DNA of 48,244 bases from an uncultured Lachnospiraceae bacterium (GTDB taxonomy: Bacteria > Bacillota > Clostridia > Lachnospirales > Lachnospiraceae), in assembly GCA_947626985.1 (NCBI GenBank), contig CANQUG010000023.1, positions 1-48,244 of the forward strand, in the 5' to 3' direction. Below, in pieces: positions 25,910-33,719 of this stretch (position 1 is its first letter; the number at the start of each line of letters is the position of its first letter). The position numbers and the translations under genes are program-made. The notes beneath the pieces are model-generated. The model was given only the letters and a program-made list of their open reading frames with translations. It did not search any database and was not told where the DNA came from.

Positions 25910-25938
25910 ATTATACCCTTTTTCCCAGGAAAAGTCAA
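25910..25938 (-). promoter_or_regulatory. Sigma-A promoter of the BMC operon
   Basis: On the minus strand TTGACT (25933-25938), a 17-base spacer and TATAAT (25910-25915) form a near-perfect sigma-A promoter. Transcription should start near 25903, leaving an 80-base leader before the aldolase ATG. It can serve all genes down to the terminator at 9528-9573, over 16 kb. Confidence 0.9.
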
Positions 25939-25950
25939 GGTATTATTGTG

Positions 25951-25992
25951 GTTTTATGTTGTTTTTGTTCGGTTTTTGTTTTGTTTTTATTT
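25951..25992 (-). promoter_or_regulatory. Candidate DeoR operator: helically phased direct repeats
   Basis: Plus-strand GTTTTTGTT at 25961 and 25972 and GTTTTTATT at 25983 repeat with 11-bp period, and a related GTTTTATGTT starts at 25951. The block ends 12 bases upstream of the -35 hexamer. Several DeoR-family proteins bind direct repeats of about this spacing, and a DeoR gene lies in the operon. The link is inferred; a T-rich UP-like element is an alternative. Confidence 0.5.
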
Positions 25993-26072
25993 GAATTCTG
26001 ATTTTTTATCCGCAGCGGAGGAAATTTCCTCTTCCACAGCGCAGAAACAGGCCGGATGAACAGGCATTTTAT

Positions 26073-26109
26073 AAAAAAATACGACAGCCGAAGGGATGCG
26101 CTTCGGCTG
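26073..26109 (-). terminator. Rho-independent terminator
   Basis: Minus-strand stem CAGCCGAAG (26101-26109) with CTTCGGCTG (26085-26093) and a 7-base loop is followed by CGTATTTTTTT. It begins nine bases after the stop of the cysteine-rich small protein gene and isolates it from the BMC operon promoter. Confidence 0.88.
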
Positions 26110-26117
26110 CCGCCAGG

Positions 26118-26411
26118 TCAGAGGCCCTGCTCCCTGACCTTTCTCATCAGTTCCGCAATTTCGTTGTATTTTCCCACCACATGGCCGTAATTCTCCCGTC
26201 TGTGGGGAACCAGACATCCTTTACAGTCCTTCCGCCCCTGTTCTGTGATGCGGAAATTTCCGCCGCACTTTTCTCCCAGCGCGTACAGCGGACAATAGCA
26301 GAACAGACAGTTGAAATCGTCCGGGTCCGCCCCTTTATGGCAGGGGAAAAACTCGCATTTTTTATGGCTGAAATAAGAATATTCCTTTCCGTCCCAGTAA
26401 TTTTTTTCCAT
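26118..26411 (-). CDS. Cysteine-rich small domain protein
   Basis: Protein of 97 residues with a dense Cys/His pattern: HKKCEFFPCHKG, FNCLFCYCPLYALGEKCGG and KDCKGCLVPHRREN. It looks like the cysteine-rich small domain family (PF04071 type), proposed to bind metal; members occur alone or fused to corrinoid-related proteins, which is notable beside a B12-dependent locus but not proof of function. GGAGGCGTGTA precedes the ATG at 26411. It is followed by a strong terminator and preceded, 27 bases away, by the methyltransferase gene on the same strand, so the two may be one unit. Confidence 0.8.
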   Translation of the reverse strand: MEKNYWDGKEYSYFSHKKCEFFPCHKGADPDDFNCLFCYCPLYALGEKCGGNFRITEQGRKDCKGCLVPHRRENYGHVVGKYNEIAELMRKVREQGL

Positions 26412-26438
26412 TACACGCCTCCATACAGATGAACCGGC

Positions 26439-27200
26439 TCACACTGCCGTTTTTCTTGCCCGAAAGCGAATGCGCACATAGTCTATGATCCACTTCCCGT
26501 TTCTGTGCAGAACGCTCTCCAGCTTTACATTCGCTTCCTGTAAAATGGACTCCTTCAGATCCGGCTCCATGCCCTCGAATGGTGCTTTCACAAACATATT
26601 GATCCAGTCCGTCAGCCCGTCCTCCGACTGCTGCACCGTGGGCCGGTCAAACAGCAGCGCATATTCCACCCGCAGGCCGTGTCTTTCCAGAATGGGAGCG
26701 TACTCTCCGATGGTCGGAAAATAAAACGTGCGCGGATACTGAAGTCCCCGCTCCTCAAAACATTTCTCCAGTGTGGAATGCACCGCTTCCGCGCAGCCAT
26801 ACCCGCCGAACTCACACACCAGTTCGCCTCCGGGCTTTAACTGCGCCGCCACATTTCCTACCAGCCTGTCCTGATTTTTTCCGTCGATCCAGTGAAATAC
26901 CGCATTGGAAAAAATGGCGTCAGCCTTCTCCTCCAGCTGAAATTCCATGGCGTCGGAAACCAGAAACCGCAGCTGAGGGTATGTCTTTCTTGCCAGAGCG
27001 ATCATGCTTTCGGACGCGTCCACCCCTGTGACCGCATACCCCTTTTCGGATAACGTTTTGCTCAAAACACCGTTCCCGCAGCCCAAATCGATCACCCGGC
27101 TGCCCTCCTTTACCGTAAGCAGATTCATCACGTCTTCCCCGTACCGGGGCACAAAGGAAAACCGCTCCTTATAACCATCCGCGTCCCACGTAATATTCAT
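26439..27200 (-). CDS. SAM-dependent class I methyltransferase (trans-aconitate methyltransferase-like)
   Basis: Protein of 253 residues with a Rossmann methyltransferase domain: motif I VIDLGCGNGVLSKTL, GVDASESMIALAR (acidic loop), LVSDAMEF and AIFSNAVFHWIDGK. The N-terminal WDADGYKERFSFVPRYGEDV and the FNAVFHW-type segment match the trans-aconitate 2-methyltransferase group, but substrates in this group vary. AAAGGAGATGCTTT precedes the ATG. It is probably cotranscribed with the cysteine-rich protein downstream. Methyltransferase activity is secure as a class; the substrate is unknown. Confidence 0.85.
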   Translation of the reverse strand: MNITWDADGYKERFSFVPRYGEDVMNLLTVKEGSRVIDLGCGNGVLSKTLSEKGYAVTGVDASESMIALARKTYPQLRFLVSDAMEFQLEEKADAIFSNAVFHWIDGKNQDRLVGNVAAQLKPGGELVCEFGGYGCAEAVHSTLEKCFEERGLQYPRTFYFPTIGEYAPILERHGLRVEYALLFDRPTVQQSEDGLTDWINMFVKAPFEGMEPDLKESILQEANVKLESVLHRNGKWIIDYVRIRFRARKTAV

Positions 27201-27379
27201 AAAGCATCTCCTTTTTATTATCAGATGAAAAAGAGCCGCCGCGAATGGCCTCGTTCTCTGTCCTTTTGCGGGGGGGCCGGAAACGAATCCGTTTTCCGAA
27301 AAAGCGCCCTGAAAATCCAGACGAGAGCCACTCTCCGACAGCTCCTTATGTATTCACTACAGATTACCGACCGGGCAGA

Positions 27380-28666
27380 TCAGAACAATCCCGGGAAAAT
27401 GGCCTTGGGAATCGCCAGCCACAGATCCGGCATCAGAATCATCAGAAGCAGTACAGCCAGTGATGACAGGAAGTACGGCATGGTTCCCTTAAAGGCATCC
27501 TCAATGGTGATGCCGCTGATGGAAGACGCGATCAGCAGACACAGACCATAGGGAGGCGTTACCAGACCAAGAGCCAGAGTAACAACGATGATCAGGCCAA
27601 GGATGATCGGGCTGATTCCAAGAGAAGTCGCTGCCGGAAGAATGATCGGAACAAAAAGGATCATAGCCGGAACAGCGTCCATGAACGTACCCACAAACAT
27701 AAAGAACGCCACTACCACCAGAAGGAATACCAGTTTTCCGCCCGGCATGTTTGCGAAGAATCCCTGCACGATCACGTTCAGCTGATAGTAGCTGAGCAGC
27801 TCGCCAAGAGCGTTGGCCGTCGCCAGCGCGAACAGAGACAGAGAAGAAAGCTTCATGGTCTCGATGAGGATTCTCGGCAGATTTTTAATCTTGATGGTCT
27901 TGTAGAAGAAAATACCAACCAGCAGAGCATACACGCAGGCAAACGCCGCGGACTCTGTGGGTGTGAACAGACCGGACACGATACCGCCGATCAGAATGAT
28001 GGGCGTAAGCAGTGCCGGCAGGGACTGGAATACCAGTCTCAGGATTTCTTTTACTTTAACCGGCGCACACTGGGGGAAGTTCTTCTTCTTGGAGTACATT
28101 TTTATCACCAGCATCATGGCCAGGCCCAGCAGAATACCGGGCACCAGACCTGTCATAAACAGGGCGCCTGTGCCTACATTGGCAATGCCGGAATACACCA
28201 CCATGGTGATACTTGGCGGGATGATGGAGCCCAGCGTGGACGACGCCGCGGTTACGCCGACGGAAGTTCCCTTGTCATATCCCTGTTTTTCCATGGAGGG
28301 GATAAAGATCTTGCCGACGCCCGCGGTATCCGCCTGTGAAGAACCGGAAATACCGGCGAAAATCATGGACACCAGTACGTTGGAGTACGCAAGTCCGCCG
28401 CGGAAACGGCCTACCAGAGCGTTGCAGCAGTCGATGAGCTTCTCTGTAATTTCTCCCTCATTCATGAGGTTTGCCGCCAGGATGAACAGCGGAACCGCCA
28501 GCAGCGTAAAGCTGTTCATACCGTTAAACATCTTCGAGAATACAACCGTATTCGGAATCGCCGGCATAGCCATAATACCGGTAAAAGATACCACTCCGAG
28601 AGCAAAGGAGATCGGCACGCCTATGGCGACAAAAACAACAAACATAATAACTAATAACGCGCCCAT
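27380..28666 (-). CDS. dctM: TRAP transporter large permease (DctM family)
   Basis: Integral membrane subunit of 428 residues with about twelve hydrophobic helices. It begins MGALLVIMFVVFVAIGVPIS and has family segments FTLLAVPLFILAANLM, GISGSSQADTAGVGKIFIPS, FTPTESAAFACVYALLVG and VTPPYGLCLLIASSI. It drives sodium- or proton-coupled uptake of an organic acid with DctP and DctQ. Its start overlaps the stop of the small permease by one base. Last gene of the operon. The 180 bases up to the methyltransferase gene show no gene and only a weak hairpin near 27281-27301. Confidence 0.94.
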   Translation of the reverse strand: MGALLVIMFVVFVAIGVPISFALGVVSFTGIMAMPAIPNTVVFSKMFNGMNSFTLLAVPLFILAANLMNEGEITEKLIDCCNALVGRFRGGLAYSNVLVSMIFAGISGSSQADTAGVGKIFIPSMEKQGYDKGTSVGVTAASSTLGSIIPPSITMVVYSGIANVGTGALFMTGLVPGILLGLAMMLVIKMYSKKKNFPQCAPVKVKEILRLVFQSLPALLTPIILIGGIVSGLFTPTESAAFACVYALLVGIFFYKTIKIKNLPRILIETMKLSSLSLFALATANALGELLSYYQLNVIVQGFFANMPGGKLVFLLVVVAFFMFVGTFMDAVPAMILFVPIILPAATSLGISPIILGLIIVVTLALGLVTPPYGLCLLIASSISGITIEDAFKGTMPYFLSSLAVLLLMILMPDLWLAIPKAIFPGLF

Positions 28667-29151
28667 TATTTCTTATCTCCTTTCCCGAAATTTACAAATT
28701 CGTCGATCAGCTGCGCGATCAGATAAATCGCGGATGTTCCTCCGCAGATCGGCAGACACAGCCAGGTGGGTCCTCTCTTGAACTGAGGCAGAGTCACCCA
28801 CGTATAGTTCCAGAACTGCTTGGTCACCAGAATTCCATAATACACCATCAGTACTGAGAAAAACAGCATGATCAGCGTAATGATGATCGCCAGAACGGAT
28901 TTCGCCGCCTGATTTTTTAACATATCGCTCACAGAAGTAAAAGCAAAATGGCGCTTTTCATAAACCATGGCGCCCGCTCCCATAAACACGGCCCAGATAA
29001 ATGCATACATGGAAACATCCTGTGTCCAGGTAACGGAAATCCCCAGATAACGGCAGACGATCTGAATCACCACCGTAACAAGGAAAATGCAGAGGAAACA
29101 TCCGCCAACCGCAATCTGTATCTTCTGCAGCATTGCAATCGCATTTTTCAT
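28666..29151 (-). CDS. dctQ: TRAP transporter small permease (DctQ family)
   Basis: Membrane subunit of 161 residues with four hydrophobic helices (VGGCFLCIFLVTVVIQIVCR, VSMYAFIWAVFMGAGAMVYE, IIITLIMLFFSVLMVYYGIL, and a last one near WLCLPICGGTSAIYLIAQL). It pairs with DctM. The start at 29151 (MKNAIAMLQKI) has AAAGGTGG upstream; an in-frame ATG at 29193 would add 14 residues. It lies downstream of the intergenic hairpin that follows dctP. Confidence 0.9.
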   Translation of the reverse strand: MKNAIAMLQKIQIAVGGCFLCIFLVTVVIQIVCRYLGISVTWTQDVSMYAFIWAVFMGAGAMVYEKRHFAFTSVSDMLKNQAAKSVLAIIITLIMLFFSVLMVYYGILVTKQFWNYTWVTLPQFKRGPTWLCLPICGGTSAIYLIAQLIDEFVNFGKGDKK

Positions 29152-29204
29152 AGTTATAAACCACCTTTCAGCGAAAAGTACGGGCTGTTTCATACTCTTA
29201 AGAA

Positions 29205-29227
29205 GGCCGTCCGGATTCCGGACGGCC
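29205..29227 (-). other. Intergenic stem-loop between dctP and dctQ
   Basis: GGCCGTCCGGA (29205-29215) and TCCGGACGGCC (29217-29227) form a perfect 11-bp stem with almost no loop, without a U-tract. Such hairpins behind binding-protein genes commonly protect the upstream mRNA and let the binding protein be made in excess over the permeases. Confidence 0.8.
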
Positions 29228-29286
29228 TCCTCAGTTTTCGTTCAGTATGATACAATCCCTTTCATGACAGGCTGTCGCGCACGGAT

Positions 29287-30300
29287 TTATTCTGCAGCCG
29301 CGCGAACCATCTCCAGATACTCTGTCATGTTGTTCTTTTCTGCAAACTCATCCTGAATGGGAACAGCCAGTTCCTTAAACGCGTCGATGTCGATATCCTC
29401 AAATTCGGTAACGATCGCGCCGTCATCGATAACCTGCTGTTTGGACTCATCGAACATTCTGTAAACAACCTCGCGCTCCTCAGCGGTAGCCGCCTCAACA
29501 GCCTCGTCGATCCAGCCCTTCTGCTCATCGGTCAGGCTGTCATAGAAATTGCCGCTCATCAGGAACAGACGCGTGGTGTAGTCATGATGTGTCTCACTTA
29601 CATACTTGCCGTTGTCGGTCTTATGATGATCCTTCAGCATGAAGTTGGTGTAGTCGTTCTCAGCGCCGTCCACAACGCCCTGCTGAAGAGCCTGATAAAG
29701 CTCGCCCCATGCTACTGTGGTGGGAACCGCGCCGCAGGCCTCGAAGAACTGCTTCTGTACCGCGGAATCCTGTGTACGGATGCTCATACCGTCCAGGTCT
29801 GCCGGGCAGGTGATCGCTTTTTTCGCATATATGTCACGAACGGAGGAGGACCAGTAGCCCATCACGCGGAAACGATTGCCTGTCTTCTCGTTGATCAGTG
29901 TCTTCATCGCATCGCCGAACTCGCCGTCCACTGCCGCTTCCCAGTGATCAAAGCTGTCGAACAGATAAAGGAGTGAGAACATATCCACCTCCGGCACGCC
30001 GATGGAGGTCATAAAGCCCGGAGACGCAACTACCATGCTGGCAGCGCCCATTTCCAGTTTTTCGATCAGCTCGGACTCATTCTCGCCCAGAGTTCCGTGA
30101 TGCAGGGTAACTTCAATGGCACCATCGGACAGGTCTTCCACAACCTCTTTGAACTTAATGATACCATAGGCATAAGGGTTTTCCAGAGACGTCTGATTGT
30201 GTGCCACGATCAGATTCAGGTCTGCGGCAGATACAGTGCTTGCAAATGCTCCTAACGCCACAACGCCTGCCAGTAAAGCTCCTAAGATCCTCTTTTTCAT
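29287..30300 (-). CDS. dctP: TRAP transporter substrate-binding protein (DctP family)
   Basis: Exported solute receptor of 337 residues. The signal peptide is MKKRILGALLAGVVALGAFA with cleavage near STVSAADL; there is no lipobox cysteine. The DctP fold shows the conserved carboxylate-binding arginine in LDGMSIRTQDSA, and NPYAYGIIKFKEVVED and ALQQGVVDGAEN. TRAP receptors of this group bind organic acids, mostly sugar or keto acids. GGAGGATG precedes the ATG. It is followed by a stem-loop and then the permease genes. Confidence 0.94.
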   Translation of the reverse strand: MKKRILGALLAGVVALGAFASTVSAADLNLIVAHNQTSLENPYAYGIIKFKEVVEDLSDGAIEVTLHHGTLGENESELIEKLEMGAASMVVASPGFMTSIGVPEVDMFSLLYLFDSFDHWEAAVDGEFGDAMKTLINEKTGNRFRVMGYWSSSVRDIYAKKAITCPADLDGMSIRTQDSAVQKQFFEACGAVPTTVAWGELYQALQQGVVDGAENDYTNFMLKDHHKTDNGKYVSETHHDYTTRLFLMSGNFYDSLTDEQKGWIDEAVEAATAEEREVVYRMFDESKQQVIDDGAIVTEFEDIDIDAFKELAVPIQDEFAEKNNMTEYLEMVRAAAE

Positions 30301-30455
30301 TAATACATCCTCCTGTCATTCATTTTGTTTTTTTATTTTCACAGCATCACTCTGCTGTAAAATACTCTTAACATGATTGCGGGAGCGCAAAGCTCAGAGC
30401 AATCCATGCATCACTGAGGGCAAAATACCTTTTGGCCCCATCATCATACCATTCA

Positions 30456-30920
30456 TCAGAGCAGAGCCATGCTCACTTTTACAACCACCTTGCGCACCGT
30501 CATGGACGTTCCGCTTATCAGCGCGGGCCGGTGCACATCCGCCGGGAAAAACATGGTGTAGCATCCCGGAACCGCCTCAACATAGCCTTCATTCTCCACT
30601 GATTTATAAAAAATAAGGTCGCGTTCTTCGATACGCTCATCCACCTCATAGTTTCCGGTATCCCAGGTAAAGCCAAGACGTTCTTTTCCGGATGCCAGGA
30701 ACTGTACGTCCACATATTTTTCATGAACCTCCGGACGAACCTCCTCCGGCTCTTTGGTCTGCGCGTCAAATACCTGCGCGTAGATCTCTTTTCCCTGGAT
30801 TTCATATACGCCCGGTTCCATATTAACAAAATCATTGGATTTTAAATACTCCAGCGCCTTCTGGATCGCCTTCGGATAGGTATTTACAATATCCTTCGCA
30901 TAAATAGATGAAAAAATCAT
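30456..30920 (-). CDS. yiaL: YhcH/YjgK/YiaL family protein
   Basis: Cytoplasmic cupin-like protein of 154 residues in the family named for YhcH, YjgK and YiaL, thought to act on sugar acids (isomerase or anomerase role). Features are MIFSSIYAKD, DVQFLASGKERLGF, GCYTMFFPADVHRPAL and VRKVVVKV, with the metal-type His/Glu pattern around EVHEKYVDVQF and ADVHRP. In Escherichia coli YiaL sits next to YiaK and a TRAP transporter (YiaMNO), the same trio as here. AGGGAGGGATGCAAGACC precedes the ATG. The 155 bases before dctP hold a short stem-loop (ACAGCA/TGCTGT) and no gene. Confidence 0.9.
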   Translation of the reverse strand: MIFSSIYAKDIVNTYPKAIQKALEYLKSNDFVNMEPGVYEIQGKEIYAQVFDAQTKEPEEVRPEVHEKYVDVQFLASGKERLGFTWDTGNYEVDERIEERDLIFYKSVENEGYVEAVPGCYTMFFPADVHRPALISGTSMTVRKVVVKVSMALL

Positions 30921-30941
30921 GGTCTTGCATCCCTCCCTTTT

Positions 30942-31946
30942 TTACATCGCGCGGACTGTCTCCCACACTTCTTCGATAGCCGGAATCCCCAGCTCCATGT
31001 TCTCCTTCACGGCCTTTGCCACCCGCTCTCCGGGATACAGCACCGGTTTTCCCTCCTCAAGGGGCTCGGATGTTTTCAGGTCCGCAAGAATGCCGTCCAC
31101 AATCTCATCTGTAAGCTCCGTGGAATTCAGTTTTCCGGGATCAATGGCGATCATCACCTGGGACAATCCCACTTCATCCCCGAAGGTACCGATTTTTGCA
31201 ACAGAATGGCCGTTCGTAAGGATCGTCGCAATCAGATCCAGCGCGATGGAAAGACCGCTGCCTTTCCAGTAGCCCATGGGAAGCACGCGCCAGGTCTTCT
31301 CAATCTCAGCGGGATCCGTCGTGAGATTTCCCTGGGTATCATAGCCTCCCGGCACGGGAAGGGGTATGCCCTTCAGCTTGCAGTCCTCCAGTTTTCCGTA
31401 GGAAAACTGGGACAGCGCGCAGTCCACCACCACATGTTCCCCGTTGCTTCTGGGGACCGCGAAGATAACCGGATTATTCCCGATCTTACGGTCTCTTCCT
31501 CCCCAGGCCGGCATATTGGGCATCGTGTTGGACCAGCAGATCCCGATACAGCCGGCGTCCGCCGCCTGCCAGCCGTAGCTGCCGCCCCGCATCCAGTGAT
31601 TGTTATTGCCCAGGGCTACCAGACCGATACCGTACTGCTTCGCAAGCTCAATGGCACGGTCCATGGCCCGTTTCGCATTCAGCGGACCCATACCGCGATG
31701 TCCGTCCCACCGCTCCATCAGACCTGCGCTCATCTCACAGGTAGCCGTATTTTCCGGCTTGATCTCTCCCCTGTCCAGATAATCCACCACACGGGGAAAC
31801 CGGTTCAGTCCGTGAGAGGGCACTCCCGCCAGACTGTTCTGCGTAAAGATAAACGCGGCGTCTTCGGCTCCCTTCTCGTCAAAGCCCTTTTTCATCAGCA
31901 CCCGCTTAAACTCCTGAAACATGTCATCGTATTTGATCCTGAGCAT
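30942..31946 (-). CDS. Ldh2-family dehydrogenase (YiaK / malate-lactate type)
   Basis: NAD(P)-dependent oxidoreductase of 334 residues in the malate/L-lactate dehydrogenase 2 family that includes YiaK (2,3-diketo-L-gulonate reductase). Typical segments are AGVPSHGLNRFPRVVDYL (substrate histidine), VALGNNNHWMRGGSYGWQA, GICWSNTMPNMPAWGG, IGNNPVIFAVPR and GYWKGSGLSIALDLIATIL. GGAGGAATTTACCT precedes the ATG. Gene order beside YhcH/YiaL and TRAP genes supports reduction of a 2-keto or diketo sugar acid, but no kinase or decarboxylase of the diketogulonate route is present. Confidence 0.92.
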   Translation of the reverse strand: MLRIKYDDMFQEFKRVLMKKGFDEKGAEDAAFIFTQNSLAGVPSHGLNRFPRVVDYLDRGEIKPENTATCEMSAGLMERWDGHRGMGPLNAKRAMDRAIELAKQYGIGLVALGNNNHWMRGGSYGWQAADAGCIGICWSNTMPNMPAWGGRDRKIGNNPVIFAVPRSNGEHVVVDCALSQFSYGKLEDCKLKGIPLPVPGGYDTQGNLTTDPAEIEKTWRVLPMGYWKGSGLSIALDLIATILTNGHSVAKIGTFGDEVGLSQVMIAIDPGKLNSTELTDEIVDGILADLKTSEPLEEGKPVLYPGERVAKAVKENMELGIPAIEEVWETVRAM

Positions 31947-32062
31947 AGGTAAATTCCTCCAATAAAATCAGAATTCTTCCTTATTTCTTTGTATATCATA
32001 TCACACAATTTTACAAATATCAACCTGTCTTTATGCGTATTTGCCAGAAAAGCCCAGGGACA

Positions 32063-32974
32063 TTATTGTTTTTCTTCCATTGCGTGAACCATTTCCACCA
32101 GAAATTCATGAGTGGGCGCTGGCACATGGTATTTCCTCGCCGCCCGTACCACAGAACCGCTGATCGTGTCCACCTCCGTCTTTCTGCCGTCCCGCAGATC
32201 CGCCCGGATGGACGTACAGCCGTTGGGAGATCCCTCCGATGTTTTTTTCACCTTCTCCAGAATGGCGCTCTCATCAAAGGTCAGCCCCATGGCCGCGGCC
32301 ACCTCCACAGCCTCATGCACCAGCTGCTTCGTCATGTTCCAGGCATGGGCGTTGCCCGCAATATATCCCATATCCACCTGAAGGATGCCGGTAACCGCGC
32401 TCAGGGATACGTTGGTAAACAGCTTGTCCCAGATCAGCTGCTGGATATTCTCATGAATATTCACCTTAAAGCCGCAGGCGTCAAACGCTTCCTTCAGCTT
32501 CGGCAGGAAGCCTTCCTTATCTTCTGTGAGCATTCCCACATTTGTCCTGCCCTCTCCGCCATGACGGATATGACCCAGTCCCAGCACCGCGCCGTTATCC
32601 TCCGTGGTGCCGATGATAATATGATCCTCCCGCACAAACTCGGAAAGAATGTCCTCATGGCCGGAGCCGTTCTGCAGGGTCAGCACGTAGGTGTTTTCTC
32701 CGATCAGGCTCTGGTTGCCCTTCAATGCCGCGCGGGAGAACAATGCTTTTACAAACAGGATGATCAGGTCCACATTCTCCAGGCCCTCCGTGGAGGAGAC
32801 CGCCTTCGGATGATAGGCCACATCCTCTCCGTTCTCCTGTAAAATCAGTCCGTTGGCCTGCAGATGATCCACTACCGCCTGATTGGTGTCTACAAGATAT
32901 ACGTCATTGTGCAGGGACAGATGCCCGCCATATATGGAGCCCATGGCGCCTGCGCCGATAACTGCAATTTTCAT
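32063..32974 (-). CDS. Ketopantoate reductase-like dehydrogenase (PanE/ApbA family)
   Basis: NADPH-dependent 2-keto-acid reductase family protein of 303 residues. The N-terminal Rossmann motif is MKIAVIGAGAMGSIYGGHLS, and the catalytic lysine region is VKALFSRAALKG. The C-terminal helical domain has LIWDKLFTNVSLSAVTGILQ and the family end PAPTHEFLVEMVHAM. Because it lies inside a catabolic operon with another dehydrogenase and a hydrolase, a role on a 2-keto acid of the imported substrate is more likely than pantothenate synthesis, although the latter cannot be excluded. AAGGAGGATTTTTT precedes the ATG. Confidence 0.85.
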   Translation of the reverse strand: MKIAVIGAGAMGSIYGGHLSLHNDVYLVDTNQAVVDHLQANGLILQENGEDVAYHPKAVSSTEGLENVDLIILFVKALFSRAALKGNQSLIGENTYVLTLQNGSGHEDILSEFVREDHIIIGTTEDNGAVLGLGHIRHGGEGRTNVGMLTEDKEGFLPKLKEAFDACGFKVNIHENIQQLIWDKLFTNVSLSAVTGILQVDMGYIAGNAHAWNMTKQLVHEAVEVAAAMGLTFDESAILEKVKKTSEGSPNGCTSIRADLRDGRKTEVDTISGSVVRAARKYHVPAPTHEFLVEMVHAMEEKQ

Positions 32975-33001
32975 AAAAAATCCTCCTTGCGTTTTATTCC
33001 G

Positions 33002-33685
33002 TCATGAAAATTCCGGCAGCCCTTCGATGGCATACGCGCGGATCGGGCAGGAATCCAGCCCCTTGATGGGCAGCGGAGAATATGACATAAAGAAGGTATC
33101 CGTGGACAGCTCCTCCAGATTTTTCAGCACCTCAAGAAATACCACGTCCACCTCCATCAGAACATCATGGAACGCAGAGACGTCTGTATTATTGCTTTCA
33201 ATGGACACGCCGTCGCCGAAGCCCACGCACTTTACCTTCTTTTCCTTCAGCCACTCCGCAGTCTCGCGGCAGATGAACAGACGCTTATCCTCCTCCGTAT
33301 TGGAAGCCGGCGTAAAGGGAGGCAGCTTCATGGGAGAATCCAGGATCACGATATCGCCCTCCTTGATTCTGTCGCCGCAGGCCTTCTCCAGATCCTCTCC
33401 CTTAATTTTGTCATTGGGGCCCATGTGTGTGATGTTCACATAGATCGCCCGTCCCATAAAGGTAGTGATGGGCAGCGACTGCACGTCATGCCAGTCGTCG
33501 TTGTGATGGTAGGGACACTCCACATGGGTGCCTAGGTGGCTGGTCAGGTCCATGATGGTGTGAAAGTCCGGAATCGGGCCTCCTGTATTAAAACGTGTCA
33601 GACCGCACCTTCTCGTTTCTGTTTTGGGATCCAGAACCTTTGTCAGATCCACTACTCTTAAATTTCCCATTTGATATACGCTCAT
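33002..33685 (-). CDS. Cyclase family metal hydrolase (kynurenine formamidase-like)
   Basis: Hydrolase of 227 residues in the cyclase/KynB family, metal enzymes that open amide or lactone bonds. The metal motif is seen in TSHLGTHVECPYHHNDDWHD, with later IVILDSPMKLPP and ADD-like VGFGDGVSIESN. The start at 33685 (MSVYQMGNLR) has AAAGGAGGATATCGC upstream; the in-frame start at 33703 would contain that ribosome site. In this operon it may open a lactone or cleave the imported acid before the dehydrogenases act. Substrate unknown. Confidence 0.87.
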   Translation of the reverse strand: MSVYQMGNLRVVDLTKVLDPKTETRRCGLTRFNTGGPIPDFHTIMDLTSHLGTHVECPYHHNDDWHDVQSLPITTFMGRAIYVNITHMGPNDKIKGEDLEKACGDRIKEGDIVILDSPMKLPPFTPASNTEEDKRLFICRETAEWLKEKKVKCVGFGDGVSIESNNTDVSAFHDVLMEVDVVFLEVLKNLEELSTDTFFMSYSPLPIKGLDSCPIRAYAIEGLPEFS

Positions 33686-33719
33686 GCGATATCCTCCTTT
33701 CATTTTTCATCTTTATTTA

